Origin: Candidatus Thiodiazotropha endoloripes
GTDB taxonomy: Bacteria; Pseudomonadota; Gammaproteobacteria; Chromatiales; Chromatiaceae
DNA length: 64,000 nucleotides
Reading direction: 5' to 3'
NCBI GenBank assembly: GCA_001709035.1
Contig: LVKA01000008.1
Span: 868,001 to 932,000, forward strand
Shown here in pieces: positions 8,811 through 20,829 of this stretch. Numbering within the stretch: the stretch's first letter is position 1; the number at the start of each line of letters is the position of its first letter. Under the pieces are notes generated by a model. It did not search any database. It worked only from the letters and a program-made list of their open reading frames with translations, and had not been told where the DNA came from. Made by a program: the position numbers and the translations under genes.

Positions 8811-9593
8811 ATGTCGATTGACTGGCAGAAGATCAATGCCGCTGTCTGGCGTCCGCGCAAAGGCTACCTGCGAGGGATTGAGCGCATCGATCCAATCATG
8901 CTCTCCCAGTTGGTTGGTATCGATGAGCAGAAACGCCAGTTGATCAAGAATACCGAACGGTTTCTCAACGGTGATGGAGCCAATAATGCTCTGCTCTGGG
9001 GCTCTCGTGGTACTGGTAAATCTTCGTTGATCAAAGCTCTGTTGAACAACTATTGGCGCCAGGGTTTGCGATTGATTCAAGTGGATCGAAACGATTTGGT
9101 GGAGTTACCGGAAATCGTCGATGAGATCAGGGATCTGCCGCAAAAGTTCATCGTGTTTTGTGACGATATGACATTTGAACAGGGTGAAGCCTCCTACCGG
9201 GCATTGAAGAGCGTGCTCGATGGGTCAATTGAAGCACCACCGGAGAATGTACTGATCTATGCAACCTCGAATCGCCGCCATTTGCTACCGGAGTCGATGC
9301 AGGATAACCAGGATGCGGTGCTGGTAGGGCGGGATCTTCACCTGGGCGATACTGTGGAGGAGAAACTGGCGCTTTCTGATCGGTTCGGCTTATGGCTCTC
9401 TTTCTATCCGGTCAATTGGCAGGGTTACCTGGCTATTATCGATCACTATTTCAAGGATTTTACCGGTGACCGAGAGCGGCTGCACGAAGCCGCTAAACAT
9501 TTTGCCATGGCGAGAGGAGGCTCAAAGAGCGGGCGGGCTGCACTGCAGTTTTACAAAGCCTACTTGGGCAGTGAACAGCTGGAAGATTGTTGA
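8811..9593 (+). CDS. DUF815-family AAA ATPase
   Basis: This 260-residue P-loop ATPase belongs to the DUF815 group, predicted cytoplasmic proteins of unknown function. The start is supported by AAGGTGA about seven bases upstream. Walker A is GSRGTGKSS (about residues 63-71), and the Walker B region is 'FIVFCDDMTFE' near 113-123, followed by 'IYATSNRRHLLPESM', the family signature that resembles sensor 1. The N-terminus opens 'WQKINAAVWRP', usual for the family. The stop codon directly abuts the end of convergent dsbB with no gap, and no terminator is visible between them. Confidence 0.88.
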   Translation: MSIDWQKINAAVWRPRKGYLRGIERIDPIMLSQLVGIDEQKRQLIKNTERFLNGDGANNALLWGSRGTGKSSLIKALLNNYWRQGLRLIQVDRNDLVELPEIVDEIRDLPQKFIVFCDDMTFEQGEASYRALKSVLDGSIEAPPENVLIYATSNRRHLLPESMQDNQDAVLVGRDLHLGDTVEEKLALSDRFGLWLSFYPVNWQGYLAIIDHYFKDFTGDRERLHEAAKHFAMARGGSKSGRAALQFYKAYLGSEQLEDC

Positions 9594-10103
9594 TTATGCT
9601 GTTCTGGTAACTCTGGCACGTATGTCCAAAAAGATAAAAAGCGAGAGTAACAGCAGGTAGCCTGCCATGATGACGATCAACCACTGGGCCATGCTGAGGC
9701 CGATGAATTGCCACTGTATATCATCGCAGAAACCCGACGCTTGAAAGATGGTGGGAAACCACTCATCAAGTTTCAGCCAATCCGGGAATTTGGCGTTCAC
9801 ATCACAGCTCATGGATGGTGGAATGATACCCAGCTGAAGCCCGGACTGTTTGAGTGCCAGATAGAGCCCCCAGAGTGCCCCCGCAGACCAGATGAGATAG
9901 CTGAACCCACGTACGATTGAAAGATGGGGGGCGATGGCGCCGGTCAGGAAAGCGATGAAGAGTATGCCTACAGCGACACGCTGATAGATGCATAACACAC
10001 AGGGTTCAAGTGACATGACATGCTGGAAATAGAGTGCCGCGAGTTCCAGCGTCAGCGTGGTTGCCGCGAGGAATAGCCAGCTAAGAGTACGATGGTGAGT
10101 CAT
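9594..10103 (-). CDS. dsbB: Disulfide bond formation protein DsbB
   Basis: This is an inner-membrane quinone reductase that reoxidises DsbA, 169 residues with four hydrophobic helices. The first periplasmic redox pair is C35/C38 (EPCVLC followed by the family motif IYQR). The second pair is C100 and C126 (MSCDVN... and GFCDD). I chose the ATG at 10103 because translation from there gives the short cytoplasmic N-terminus (MTHHRTLSW) usual for DsbB. Upstream in-frame starts would add 39 residues unlike the family. It matters here because the DsrJ cytochrome and other exported proteins may need oxidative folding. Confidence 0.9.
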   Translation of the reverse strand: MTHHRTLSWLFLAATTLTLELAALYFQHVMSLEPCVLCIYQRVAVGILFIAFLTGAIAPHLSIVRGFSYLIWSAGALWGLYLALKQSGLQLGIIPPSMSCDVNAKFPDWLKLDEWFPTIFQASGFCDDIQWQFIGLSMAQWLIVIMAGYLLLLSLFIFLDIRARVTRTA

Positions 10104-10308
10104 GACAGCTTCTGATTTATGAACGATTTCAATGGTTGAGGATTCTATATTTTGTGAATCTGATCTGTTAATTTTTGTCATTGTATACGGCAGTCGGTTC
10201 GGGCCTGTTAACCCTGCCATGATGACTATGGAAACTTTTTAAATGCTTCGCTCTCTTTTGTCACACATTTCTCATCATTGTTCCATAACAATGCTTTATA
10301 GAGTGTGG

Positions 10309-10478
10309 CTTAAAGGAACCTCGGAACAAGTCATGAACCGACATCTTGTGGTCAAAAAGCACCGCTTCTGCGTTACAGATCTTTGCAATAGCCGGCTACT
10401 AGGTGCGATCTGTACCTCGAACCGGCACGTTTTGATCGACAATCTGTTCGGCTCAGACTTAGTCAGAGGTTCCTTAAG
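10309..10478. mobile_element. Putative MITE or insertion-sequence remnant
   Basis: This 170-bp non-coding segment is bounded by imperfect inverted repeats. The left arm starts CTTAAAGGAACCTCGGAAC (10309-10332). The right arm (10456-10478), read on the other strand, starts CTTAAGGAACCTCTGAC. They match at about 20 positions with one gap. No transposase is encoded. It lies in the 500-bp gap between dsbB and the TIGR00266 gene. A weak 82-codon open frame crosses the element, but it has no ribosome-binding site and starts outside the left repeat, so I do not call it. Confidence 0.5.
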
Positions 10479-10604
10479 GATTACAGGTTGAAGAAGACAC
10501 TGACTATGATATAGGGATGCTTTGATTGATTCACCAGGTTGGTAAATGGTGGATTCATTGAAGATAACTGATTTTGCGAGCGAATAATTACAGGAGTTTT
10601 GCCA

Positions 10605-11393
10605 ATGCGCTGTCACGAAGTTGACTATGAGATTCTGGGTTCGGAGATGCAACTGGTCGAGGTGGAACTCGATCCGGGAGAGACGGTGATAGCCGAAGCA
10701 GGTGCGATGACCTATCTGGAGGAGGGTGTCGATTTCGAAACCAAAATGGGGGATGGCTCCAATCCGGATGAGGGGTTTATGGGTAAGCTGTTTTCTGCCG
10801 GCAAGCGGGTGTTTACCGGTGAGTCCATATTCACCACTCACTTTACCAACCGTGGATCAGGCAAGCAGCGGGTAGCTTTTTCGGCGCCCTATCCAGGCAA
10901 TATCGTCGCCCTGGATATGGCAAAGCTGGGTGAGAAGGTGACCTGTCAGAAAGATGCATTTCTCTGCGCCGCGCTCGGCACTAAGGTGGATATCGCTTTC
11001 AATCGTCGGATTGGCACCGGTCTGTTTGGTGGTGAGGGTTTCATTCTGCAGTCCCTGGAAGGTGACGGCATGGCGTTTATCCAGGCCGGGGGAACCATCG
11101 TGGAAAAACAGCTTAACGGTGAGACCTTGCGTGTGGATACCGGGTGTCTGGTGGGATTTACCGATGGCATCGACTATGACATACAGCGTGCTGGTAATTT
11201 GAAGTCAATGGTGTTCGGTGGGGAAGGGCTGTTTCTTGCCACCCTCAAGGGGCATGGCAGAGTCTGGTTGCAGAGCCTGCCTTTCTCACGCATGGCGGAT
11301 CGTATCCTGGCCAATGCGCCTTCTGGCGGAGGTTCAGACAAGGGTGAAGGATCCGTGCTTGGTGGAATCGGCCGGGTTTTTGATGGTGATTGA
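10605..11393 (+). CDS. TIGR00266/AIM24-family protein
   Basis: This 262-residue protein belongs to the TIGR00266 (AIM24-like) family, a beta-rich fold of unknown molecular function found across bacteria, archaea and mitochondria. The ATG at 10605 is preceded by AGGAG with eight-base spacing, which decides it over an upstream TTG. Family landmarks are '[20 protein letters not shown]', '[13 protein letters not shown]', '[20 protein letters not shown]', '[17 protein letters not shown]' and the C-terminal '[18 protein letters not shown]'. No signal peptide or membrane helix is visible, so it is probably cytoplasmic. A glycine-rich tail ends the protein. Confidence 0.87.
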   Translation: MRCHEVDYEILGSEMQLVEVELDPGETVIAEAGAMTYLEEGVDFETKMGDGSNPDEGFMGKLFSAGKRVFTGESIFTTHFTNRGSGKQRVAFSAPYPGNIVALDMAKLGEKVTCQKDAFLCAALGTKVDIAFNRRIGTGLFGGEGFILQSLEGDGMAFIQAGGTIVEKQLNGETLRVDTGCLVGFTDGIDYDIQRAGNLKSMVFGGEGLFLATLKGHGRVWLQSLPFSRMADRILANAPSGGGSDKGEGSVLGGIGRVFDGD

Positions 11394-11547
11394 GTCACCG
11401 ATCCGGTTCTAAGATTTGATATTAGTGTCGCTGCAATCTTAGCTAAGCCTGTGATTTCAAGAAGGCTTTTAGCGCAAGCTATGACTTCCCCCGTGGTTCA
11501 AATAGGTCCACCTTGCCTGGGTGTGGCTTAGCGTTAGTAAAGTTTTA

Positions 11548-11608
11548 GGTGGGTCATGGCCCCACCCTACACTGTGAATTAACCGGTAGGGTGGGGCCAT
11601 GCCCCACC
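11548..11608. terminator. Long GC-rich hairpin between convergent genes
   Basis: Two 23-base arms, 11548-11570 and 11586-11608, are inverted copies with a single mismatch (core ATGGCCCCACCCTAC / GTAGGGTGGGGCCAT) around a 15-base spacer. It lies between the convergent TIGR00266 gene and cobO. There is no clear T-run on either side, so it may act as a bidirectional stop or as a repetitive extragenic palindrome rather than a classical intrinsic terminator. Confidence 0.6.
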
Positions 11609-11679
11609 GAATGCTCAACCGGCACCACCAGGTCAGAGTTATCAGAGCTCAGAATAGGATCCTGCCCCACAAAATGCCG

Positions 11680-12216
11680 CTAAAACTCGATCCCCTGTTC
11701 CGCTTTGATTCCTTGCTCGAAGGCGTGTTTGACCAGCCCCATCTCCGTCACTGTGTCAGCAACCTCAATCACCTCCTCCGGTGCTTGCCGTCCGGTCAGT
11801 ACCAGATGCACCCATTTGGGTTTTGAGTGTTTGATGAAATCGGCAATCTCCTCACCGCTGAGCCAGCCATAGCTGCAGCAATAGTTGATCTCATCCAGGA
11901 CCACCAGGTCATAGGCTTCCGAGAGGATTTTCTGTTGGCAGAATGACCAGATCTCCCGGCTCGTCTGCTGGTCCTGTTGTGGATTGTTGGTATCCCAGGT
12001 AAAGCCGTCTCCCAAGGCGTGCCACTCGATATTGTCAAACCGGGAAGCAGCTTGCTGTTCCCCGGTTTTCCATTTGCCCTTGATGAACTGAATCACCAAT
12101 ACCTTCATGTCCCAACCGGCAGCGCGAAACACCATGCCGAAGGCACTGGAAGATTTACCTTTTCCGTCACCGGTGTGAACCAGGGTCAGACCGTTGCGCT
12201 TTTCTCGCTGTTTCAT
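11680..12216 (-). CDS. cobO: Cob(I)yrinic acid a,c-diamide adenosyltransferase (CobO/BtuR type)
   Basis: This enzyme transfers the adenosyl group of ATP to cob(I)alamin or its precursors and has 178 residues. The N-terminal P-loop reads HTGDGKGKSS (about residues 15-24), the permuted Walker A of this family. 'VIQFIKGKWKTGEQQA', 'VVLDEINYCCSYGWL' and 'WVHLVLTGRQAPEEVIEVAD' are further landmarks. The C-terminus ends 'FEQGIKAEQGIEF', the usual family ending. The gene is divergent from the iron importer. No other cobalamin biosynthesis genes lie next to it, so it could serve salvage. Confidence 0.92.
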   Translation of the reverse strand: MKQREKRNGLTLVHTGDGKGKSSSAFGMVFRAAGWDMKVLVIQFIKGKWKTGEQQAASRFDNIEWHALGDGFTWDTNNPQQDQQTSREIWSFCQQKILSEAYDLVVLDEINYCCSYGWLSGEEIADFIKHSKPKWVHLVLTGRQAPEEVIEVADTVTEMGLVKHAFEQGIKAEQGIEF

Positions 12217-12291
12217 GCTTATCTACCGATCCTCAACGCCGTTTCTGTGGTGGTTGGCAAATTTGGGAGGGGGGGATGTTGCGAAATCAAA

Positions 12292-12306
12292 TGAAAATCG
12301 TTATCA
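12292..12306. promoter_or_regulatory. Predicted Fur box
   Basis: TGAAAAT-C-GTTATCA matches the 7-1-7 Fur consensus TGATAAT-N-ATTATCA at 12 of 14 positions, and the flanks (AAA / TTT) extend the symmetry. It lies 43 bases upstream of the Fe(III) binding-protein start, where a core promoter would be. Iron-dependent repression of the importer is expected from established Fur biology. An effect on divergent cobO, 76 bases away, is possible but not shown. Confidence 0.75.
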
Positions 12307-12348
12307 TTTGCATATACCATTCAAAATACTCCCAAAGGAGACCTTATC

Positions 12349-13371
12349 GTGTCAATTTTTTCCAAACTCATCCTTGCTCCCCTGGTGCTGAGTCTATTGC
12401 TACCTGTGGTGGCCAGCGCTGATGAGGTTAATCTCTACTCTGCACGTAAAGAGAAGCTTATCAAACCACTATTGGACAGGTTTACTCAAGAGACAGGTAT
12501 CGAGGTCAACCTGGTGACCGGGAAGGCGGACGCTCTGCTGCAGCGGCTGCAGAGTGAAGGACGAAATACCCCAGCGGATCTGCTGATCACCACCGATGCA
12601 GGCCGTTTGCACCGGGCCAAAGCGGCCGGCGTGACTCAGACTGTAGATTCTGAATTGCTGAATAAGGTCGTACCCAGTAACTATCGGGATCCGCAAGGTC
12701 ACTGGTTCGGTCTCTCCTTGCGAGCAAGGCCGATACTGTATGTCAAAGGCAAGGTGGACCCAGCCACGCTCTCGTCCTATGAGGCGCTGACCGACCCTCA
12801 ATGGAAGGGCCGGATCTGCATCCGTTCCTCAGGCAATATCTATAATCAGTCCCTGGTGGCCTCGATGATCGAAGCGAACGGTCTTGAAGCGACCGAGGCC
12901 TGGGCCAAATCATTCGTCAAACAGTTTGCCCGTCCCCCCAAAGGTGGTGACCGGGATCAGATCAAGGCGGCAGCAGCCGGCCTCTGTGATATCGCGGTGG
13001 CCAACACTTACTATCTGGCGGGAATGTTGAAATCAAAGGATCAAGCGCAACGTCAGGCTGCTGAGAAGATGGGTGTGTTCTGGCCCAATCAGGCTGGACG
13101 CGGAGCCCATGTGAATATCAGTGGCGCGGCCCTGATCAAGACCGCCAAACACAAACAGGCAGCGATAAAACTGCTCGAGTTCCTGCTCGGTGAATCCGCC
13201 CAGGCATGGTACGCAGAGACCAATGGTGAGTATCCGGTTCGCAGTAATGTGGCAGCGGGAGAGACATTGCAGGCCTGGGGAAAGTTCAGCATGGATGGCC
13301 TCAACCTGAGTCGCCTGGGTGAGCTCAATCCTGAAGCGCTTAAATTGATGGATCGCGCCGGTTGGAAATAA
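12349..13371 (+). CDS. Fe(III) ABC transporter periplasmic binding protein
   Basis: This is a ferric-iron binding protein of the FbpA/FutA/IdiA family, 340 residues. It begins with GTG, supported by AAAGGAG eight bases upstream. The Sec signal peptide covers about residues 1-24, with cleavage likely after VASA. The mature protein starts DEVNLYSARKEKLIKPLLDR, typical of the family. Further landmarks are 'TDAGRLHRAKAAGV', 'RICIRSSGNIYNQSLVASMI' and the iron-ligand tyrosine pair in 'VANTYYLAGML' near 220. It is first in a three-gene importer behind a Fur box, which fits uptake of free ferric iron across the inner membrane. The high iron demand of the Dsr proteins is a plausible beneficiary. Confidence 0.93.
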   Translation: MSIFSKLILAPLVLSLLLPVVASADEVNLYSARKEKLIKPLLDRFTQETGIEVNLVTGKADALLQRLQSEGRNTPADLLITTDAGRLHRAKAAGVTQTVDSELLNKVVPSNYRDPQGHWFGLSLRARPILYVKGKVDPATLSSYEALTDPQWKGRICIRSSGNIYNQSLVASMIEANGLEATEAWAKSFVKQFARPPKGGDRDQIKAAAAGLCDIAVANTYYLAGMLKSKDQAQRQAAEKMGVFWPNQAGRGAHVNISGAALIKTAKHKQAAIKLLEFLLGESAQAWYAETNGEYPVRSNVAAGETLQAWGKFSMDGLNLSRLGELNPEALKLMDRAGWK

Positions 13372-13509
13372 CTGGCATGATTAGCCGATCTTTGGCTGAT
13401 TTGTTGCGGAGTATGTGGTTGGGTGTTGAGAAGGTCAACAGGGTGTCACCGGTCGGCTTGATGGGCTGTGTCGGTGGTCTTCCCCTGGCTGTTGTTGAGG
13501 CAGGTTGTT

Positions 13510-15186
13510 ATGCAATTGGTCTCTGACAAGCGGCTACTGCCACGTCTCCCGTTCCATACCAATGGCTGGAGCCTGGGAGTGATCAGCATCGCCCTACTGC
13601 TGGCGGTGCCGGTGTTGGTCGTGCTCAGCTATCTGTTGGAACCGGCGGGAGAGGTGTGGGAGCATCTGGCGGCCACGGTGCTTCAGGACTATGTGATCAA
13701 CTCCCTGCTGTTGATGGTGGGTGTTGCAATCGGTGTGTTGCTGCTGGGCGTCAGTACCGCTTGGCTTACCAGTATGTGCCAGTTTCCGGGGCGTTGGTTG
13801 TTTGAGTGGGCGCTGCTGCTGCCAATGGCCATACCGGCCTATATCATCGCTTATACCTATACCGGGCTTTTCGATTTTGCCGGCCCGGTACAGACCCTGC
13901 TCAGGGAGCTCACCGGCTGGGGCTACGGAGACTACTGGTTTCCAGAGATCCGCTCCATAGAGGGTGCCGCACTGATGCTGGCGTTGGTGCTCTACCCCTA
14001 TGTCTATCTACTCTCCAGGGCGGCCTTCATGGGCCAGTCGATCTGTGTGTTGGACGTCAGCAGAACCCTTGGCAACGGTCCCTGGCGGACCTTTTTCATG
14101 GTTGCTCTGCCACTGGCGAGACCCGCCATCGTGGCCGGTCTCTCCCTGGCGCTGATGGAGACTTTGGCCGATTACGGCACAGTGCAGTACTTTGGCGTTT
14201 CGACCTTTACCACCGGAATTTTCCGTACCTGGTACGGATTGAACAATGCAGCAGCAGCAGCCCAGTTGTCTGCCATGTTGCTGCTGGTGGTATTTACCTT
14301 GATATTGATCGAGAAGGGCTCCCGCAGGCAGGCCCGCTACCATCACACCACCCAACGACACCAGTCATTGACACGCTTTCAATTGACCCGCCTGCAATCT
14401 TTTATGGCCTTTATGATCTGCTTCGGCGCCCTGTTTTTCGGTTTTTTACTGCCTGCAGGTCAGCTGCTCTGGTGGGCATTGACCACGGCCGAGGAGAGCC
14501 TGGATGGGCGTTTTCTGAGTCTGATCAGCCACAGTCTGTTACTGGCCGCATCGGCTTCGGGTCTGGCCCTGTTGCTGGCTCTGTTTCTCAGTTATGGCAA
14601 GCGCCAGTATGGCAGTTGGCCGGTGGTGCTGGCGGTGCGAACCGCTGGTATGGGCTACGCCATACCAGGGACTGTGATTGCGATCGGTGTGATGATCCCC
14701 TTTGCCGCCTTCGACAATGCCCTGGATGATTGGATGCGGACCCAGTTTGGCTGGTCCACGGGTCTGCTGCTCAGTGGTACCCTGGTGGCGCTGATTTTTG
14801 CCTATCTGGTGCGGTTTCTCGCTGTCTCGCTACAGACCGTGGAGGCGGGGCTGGGTAAAATCCGGCCGACCATGGATGAAGTCGCCCTCTCCATGGGGGT
14901 GGGCTCCAAGGAGATCATTCACCGGGTGCATATGCCGATGTTGAAAGGCAGTTTGATGACCGCCCTGCTGTTGGTCTTCGTTGACGTATTGAAAGAGTTG
15001 CCGGCTACCCTGATACTAAGGCCCTTCAACTACAACACCCTCGCGGTCAGGGCTTATGAGCTGGCTTCAGATGAACGGCTGGCGGATGCTTCCTACGCCT
15101 CTCTGACCATTGTGGCTGTTGGAATACTGCCCGTAATTTTATTAAGCCGATCGATTACCCGGTCCCGTCATGCCGAACCAACTTAG
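13510..15186 (+). CDS. Fe(III) ABC transporter permease (fused double domain)
   Basis: This is the permease of the ferric importer, 558 residues, built as two homologous six-helix halves, as in FbpB/FutB. Each half shows an ABC-permease coupling loop: 'LDVSRTLGNGPWRTFFMVAL' near 195 and 'MDEVALSMGVGSKEIIHRVH' near 455. I chose the ATG at 13510 because a GAGG lies about nine bases upstream. A GTG at 13468 would add 14 residues (the frame is open there). The end overlaps the ATPase gene by 17 bases, which couples their translation. The 138 bases between the binding-protein gene and this gene hold no other gene. Confidence 0.9.
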   Translation: MQLVSDKRLLPRLPFHTNGWSLGVISIALLLAVPVLVVLSYLLEPAGEVWEHLAATVLQDYVINSLLLMVGVAIGVLLLGVSTAWLTSMCQFPGRWLFEWALLLPMAIPAYIIAYTYTGLFDFAGPVQTLLRELTGWGYGDYWFPEIRSIEGAALMLALVLYPYVYLLSRAAFMGQSICVLDVSRTLGNGPWRTFFMVALPLARPAIVAGLSLALMETLADYGTVQYFGVSTFTTGIFRTWYGLNNAAAAAQLSAMLLLVVFTLILIEKGSRRQARYHHTTQRHQSLTRFQLTRLQSFMAFMICFGALFFGFLLPAGQLLWWALTTAEESLDGRFLSLISHSLLLAASASGLALLLALFLSYGKRQYGSWPVVLAVRTAGMGYAIPGTVIAIGVMIPFAAFDNALDDWMRTQFGWSTGLLLSGTLVALIFAYLVRFLAVSLQTVEAGLGKIRPTMDEVALSMGVGSKEIIHRVHMPMLKGSLMTALLLVFVDVLKELPATLILRPFNYNTLAVRAYELASDERLADASYASLTIVAVGILPVILLSRSITRSRHAEPT

Positions 15187-16222
15187 CGTCAAACATGCAA
15201 GCGTCAAATACGGTCGTCAGACTGTGGTTGATGATGTCAGTTTCGAACTGCAACGCGGGGTGATCGGCTGTCTGCTGGGGCCCAGCGGTTGTGGCAAAAC
15301 CAGTCTGCTCAGGGCAATCGCAGGTTTTGAGCCGCTGGCCAAGGGAGAGATACTGCTGCATGGCCGATGTGTATCCCGTCCTGGTGAGACCATGGCGCCG
15401 GAGAAACGGCGGGTTGGCATGGTGTTTCAGGATTTCGCACTCTATCCCCACCTGAACATTGAAGACAATATCGCCTTTGGCCTGCGTGGACAGAGTCAGG
15501 CGCAACGAAGAGAGCGGGTCAAATCCCTGTTGGCCCTGGTGGGTCTGTCCGGTACGCAGAAGAAGTATCCTCATCAGTTATCTGGTGGTCAGCAGCAGCG
15601 GGTGGCACTGGTACGGGCGATGGCGCCCCAACCCGATATTCTGTTGCTGGACGAGCCCTTCTCCGGATTGGATGTGGAGTTACGGGAACAGCTTGCCCGT
15701 GAGGTCAGGGATATATTGAAGCGTGAGGAGGTGACCGCCATTCTGGTGACCCACGATCAACTGGAGGCCTTTGCCCTGGCTGATGCTATTGGCGTACTGG
15801 GTGATGGGCGGTTACGCCAGTGGGATAACGGTTACTCCCTCTACCATCGTCCCAACGACCGGTTCGTTGCCGATTTTATCGGTCAGGGTGCGATGATCCC
15901 CGGTAAGGTGACTCAGGATGGTGATATTCAGTCCGCGCTGGGTAAGATCCATGGGGAGTTTGTCAAACAACCCACTGCCGGTGAGCGGGTGGAGTTACTG
16001 ATTCGCCCCGATGATGTGGTGCATGATGACGACAGTGATTTCAAGCTGAGGATTGTCGACAAGGTATTCCAGGGGGCCGAATATCTCTATACCCTGGCAC
16101 TCGAGGATGGCACTGAGTTGCTCTGTCTGGTGCAGAGTCACCATGATCACGATGTGGGTGAGATGATCGGTATACGCCTCTATGTGGACCATGTGGTGGC
16201 CTTTCCTGTCGTGGCCGATTAG
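15170..16222 (+). CDS. Fe(III) ABC transporter ATPase
   Basis: This is the ATP-binding subunit of the ferric importer, 350 residues (FbpC/FutC type). Walker A is GPSGCGKTS near residues 38-46, the signature is [14 protein letters not shown] near 139, and Walker B is '[12 protein letters not shown]'. The switch histidine is in '[15 protein letters not shown]'. A C-terminal regulatory domain of the TOBE type follows residue 240 ('[15 protein letters not shown]'), as in FbpC. It is the third gene of the Fur-box-preceded operon. No terminator with a T-run is obvious directly after it. Confidence 0.93.
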   Translation: MPNQLSVKHASVKYGRQTVVDDVSFELQRGVIGCLLGPSGCGKTSLLRAIAGFEPLAKGEILLHGRCVSRPGETMAPEKRRVGMVFQDFALYPHLNIEDNIAFGLRGQSQAQRRERVKSLLALVGLSGTQKKYPHQLSGGQQQRVALVRAMAPQPDILLLDEPFSGLDVELREQLAREVRDILKREEVTAILVTHDQLEAFALADAIGVLGDGRLRQWDNGYSLYHRPNDRFVADFIGQGAMIPGKVTQDGDIQSALGKIHGEFVKQPTAGERVELLIRPDDVVHDDDSDFKLRIVDKVFQGAEYLYTLALEDGTELLCLVQSHHDHDVGEMIGIRLYVDHVVAFPVVAD

Positions 16223-18696
<2,474 letters not shown>

Positions 18697-18700
18697 ACAG

Positions 18701-18738
18701 AAAAAACACCCAGGCCTGGTTAAACCGGCCTGGGTGTT
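18701..18738 (-). terminator. Intrinsic terminator for the rhlE-type gene, shared with katG
   Basis: A perfect 12-bp stem, AACACCCAGGCC (18705-18716) with GGCCTGGGTGTT (18727-18738), encloses a 10-base loop. On the minus strand it is followed by a run of Ts (complement of the A-run at 18701-18706), so it is a standard terminator for the helicase gene, 13 bases past its stop. On the plus strand it follows the katG stop but has no T-run. Confidence 0.85.
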
Positions 18739-18751
18739 ACGCTTCAACTGT

Positions 18752-20170
18752 TCAGCCACCCAATAAGGCCGCGGTCTCTTTTTTTCGTTTGACCGCTGAA
18801 TGGCGACGGGGCTTGGCGGCTTCCTCAGTCTGAGTGGCCCGATTGTGTTTACGTGGGTTCTTGCCTTTTTGCTGATCCTTGTCGGCATGTCGTTTAGCCG
18901 ATTGTTGAGACTTTCCGGTTGATCCTTTTTTACCGTCTCTTGAGCGATTGTTGCTGCCAGCTGCTCTTCTATCGTTATTGCGAGGATTGTTGTTTCTCTG
19001 TTTCTGAACAGGCTCCGCTTTAATGGTCGGATCCGGTTCATAGCCTTCAACCGTCACTTGTGGAATCCTGCCTTTCAAAAGACGTTCGATATCCTTCAGC
19101 AATTTGTGCTCATCGACACAGACCAGGGAGATGGCTTCACCTTCATTACCGGCACGACCGGTACGACCGATACGGTGCACATAATCCTCAGGCACGTTGG
19201 GTAGCTCGTAGTTCACCACGTGGGGAAGCTGATCGATATCCAGGCCGCGGGCCGCAATGTCGGTTGCCACCAACACCCGGACCTGACCGTTTTTGAAACC
19301 GGCCAGCGCACGGGTTCGCGCACCCTGGCTTTTGTTGCCATGGATTGCCGCCGCTGTAAGGCCGTCTCTTTCCAGCTGCTGCGCCAGACGATTCGCCCCA
19401 TGCTTGGTGCGGGTGAAGACCAGTACCTGTTGCCAGTTTCCAGAGCCGATCATATGGCTGAGCATCTCCCGTTTACGGCGTTTGTCGACGGGGTGAATCA
19501 CCTGTTTGATTCGCTCAGCGGTGGTATTTCGCCGGGCGACCTCGATCAGCTCGGGATGATCCAACAGTTGTCCGGCCAGCTTCTTGATCTCATTGGAGAA
19601 GGTTGCGGAGAAGAGCAGGTTCTGTCTTGTGCCATTGGCGGGCAACAGTGAAAGCACCTTGCGGATGTCATGGATGAAGCCCATGTCCAGCATCCGGTCC
19701 GCTTCATCCAGCACCAGTATATCAACCCGGGAAAGATCAACCGTGCCCTGTGAGGCGTGATCCAGAAGTCTGCCTGGTGTGGCGATCAGGATGTCGACAC
19801 CCTGGCGCAGTTTGGCGATCTGGGGATTGATCTTGACCCCGCCGAAGATGACCGTGGAGCGCAGTGATGTATGCCGACCGTAGGTATCGACACTCTCACC
19901 GACCTGGGCGGCCAGCTCCCGGGTGGGGGTTAATACCAGAGCGCGAACTGGGCGTTTGCCTTTGGTGGTCGGTTTATCCGCAAGCCTTTGCAGCAGCGGA
20001 AGCGTGAAGCCGGCCGTTTTTCCCGTACCGGTTTGTGCGCCGGCCATGACATCTTTACCTGACAGGATAATCGGGATTGCCTTACGCTGAATTGGGGTGG
20101 GTTCTGTATAACCCTGCTCACCAACGGCGCGCAGGAGATCGGTCGACAGACCGAGACTATCGAATGACAT
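18752..20170 (-). CDS. rhlE: DEAD-box ATP-dependent RNA helicase, RhlE-like
   Basis: This is an RNA helicase of 472 residues. The ATG at 20170 gives the family N-terminus ([20 protein letters not shown]), and GGAG lies about ten bases upstream. Visible motifs in order are the Q motif ('[10 protein letters not shown]'), Walker A AQTGTGKT, 'PTRELAAQV', [20 protein letters not shown], '[18 protein letters not shown]' and [11 protein letters not shown] basic, low-complexity tail of about 90 residues (Lys/Arg/Asn/Gln-rich) follows from about 380, as in RhlE proteins. It is a monocistronic gene with its own terminator. Typical roles are ribosome assembly and mRNA turnover; the specific target is unknown. 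Confidence 0.9.
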   Translation of the reverse strand: MSFDSLGLSTDLLRAVGEQGYTEPTPIQRKAIPIILSGKDVMAGAQTGTGKTAGFTLPLLQRLADKPTTKGKRPVRALVLTPTRELAAQVGESVDTYGRHTSLRSTVIFGGVKINPQIAKLRQGVDILIATPGRLLDHASQGTVDLSRVDILVLDEADRMLDMGFIHDIRKVLSLLPANGTRQNLLFSATFSNEIKKLAGQLLDHPELIEVARRNTTAERIKQVIHPVDKRRKREMLSHMIGSGNWQQVLVFTRTKHGANRLAQQLERDGLTAAAIHGNKSQGARTRALAGFKNGQVRVLVATDIAARGLDIDQLPHVVNYELPNVPEDYVHRIGRTGRAGNEGEAISLVCVDEHKLLKDIERLLKGRIPQVTVEGYEPDPTIKAEPVQKQRNNNPRNNDRRAAGSNNRSRDGKKGSTGKSQQSAKRHADKDQQKGKNPRKHNRATQTEEAAKPRRHSAVKRKKETAALLGG

Positions 20171-20829
20171 AAAAATTCTACTCCGTAACCACCGAACCAT
20201 AGATGCTAAGCAAGTGGGTCAAGTGGCCACATTCTATAAATTTAGGTATTCCAGAGAGGAGTTTTCCTTCCCGGCGACAGCAATGCTGGCGGGAGCCGGT
20301 CGGCTGGAAAAGTATCTGATATCTTAAGCGGGAGGCTCTGTTCCCGAAGGGGAGAAGCGAACGGCTCTAGGTATTCTGAACGACTAATTGATCGTTGTTA
20401 AGCGCTAACCGGTCAAGCGCAAGCCGTGCACATTAACACAAAAGAACTCAGAAATCATTTCGCATGGCTCGGATTAGCCAATTCCTCCTTTTCACAACAA
20501 TCCTGTTTAAAAATCAGAACAGTATTAAATGATCCTCTTAATCTGTTGGCAGCAGGCTAATATCACAACATGGAACCGATGCTGGACTTGGACCCAGGCT
20601 GACTATATTCTTGAGTTCACTGCAACTGTTCTTTGCAACGGATTGGCAAATTAGAAAAGGATTTTCCGTTTGACCCCTCTTCTTCCCCTGAGAATCTGTC
20701 ACGACACCATTTATTTCATGGCTCGACCTATATTGGGCGTTGCCAGGTTTGCTCTGTTGCAGATAAAAAGTCTCAGATGAATAGGGAGTGATTCTCATAA
20801 TCTTCGACCGTTACTAAAGGGAGAGTGTA
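20171..20829. other. Intergenic region before the first PqaA-like gene
   Basis: In this 659-base gap I find no RNA gene, no repeat with clear ends and no credible coding frame. A minus-strand 86-codon frame at 20538-20798 lacks a ribosome-binding site and has no protein-like features. The only useful site is the strong ribosome-binding sequence AGGGAGA just before the ATG at 20830. Confidence 0.45.

Noticed and set aside
10243-10491. 82-codon plus-strand frame before the TIGR00266 gene
   Set aside because: No ribosome-binding site, runs across the inverted repeats of a MITE-like element and has no protein-like pattern.
20538-20798. 86-codon minus-strand frame before the first PqaA-like gene
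   Set aside because: No ribosome-binding site and no conserved features.
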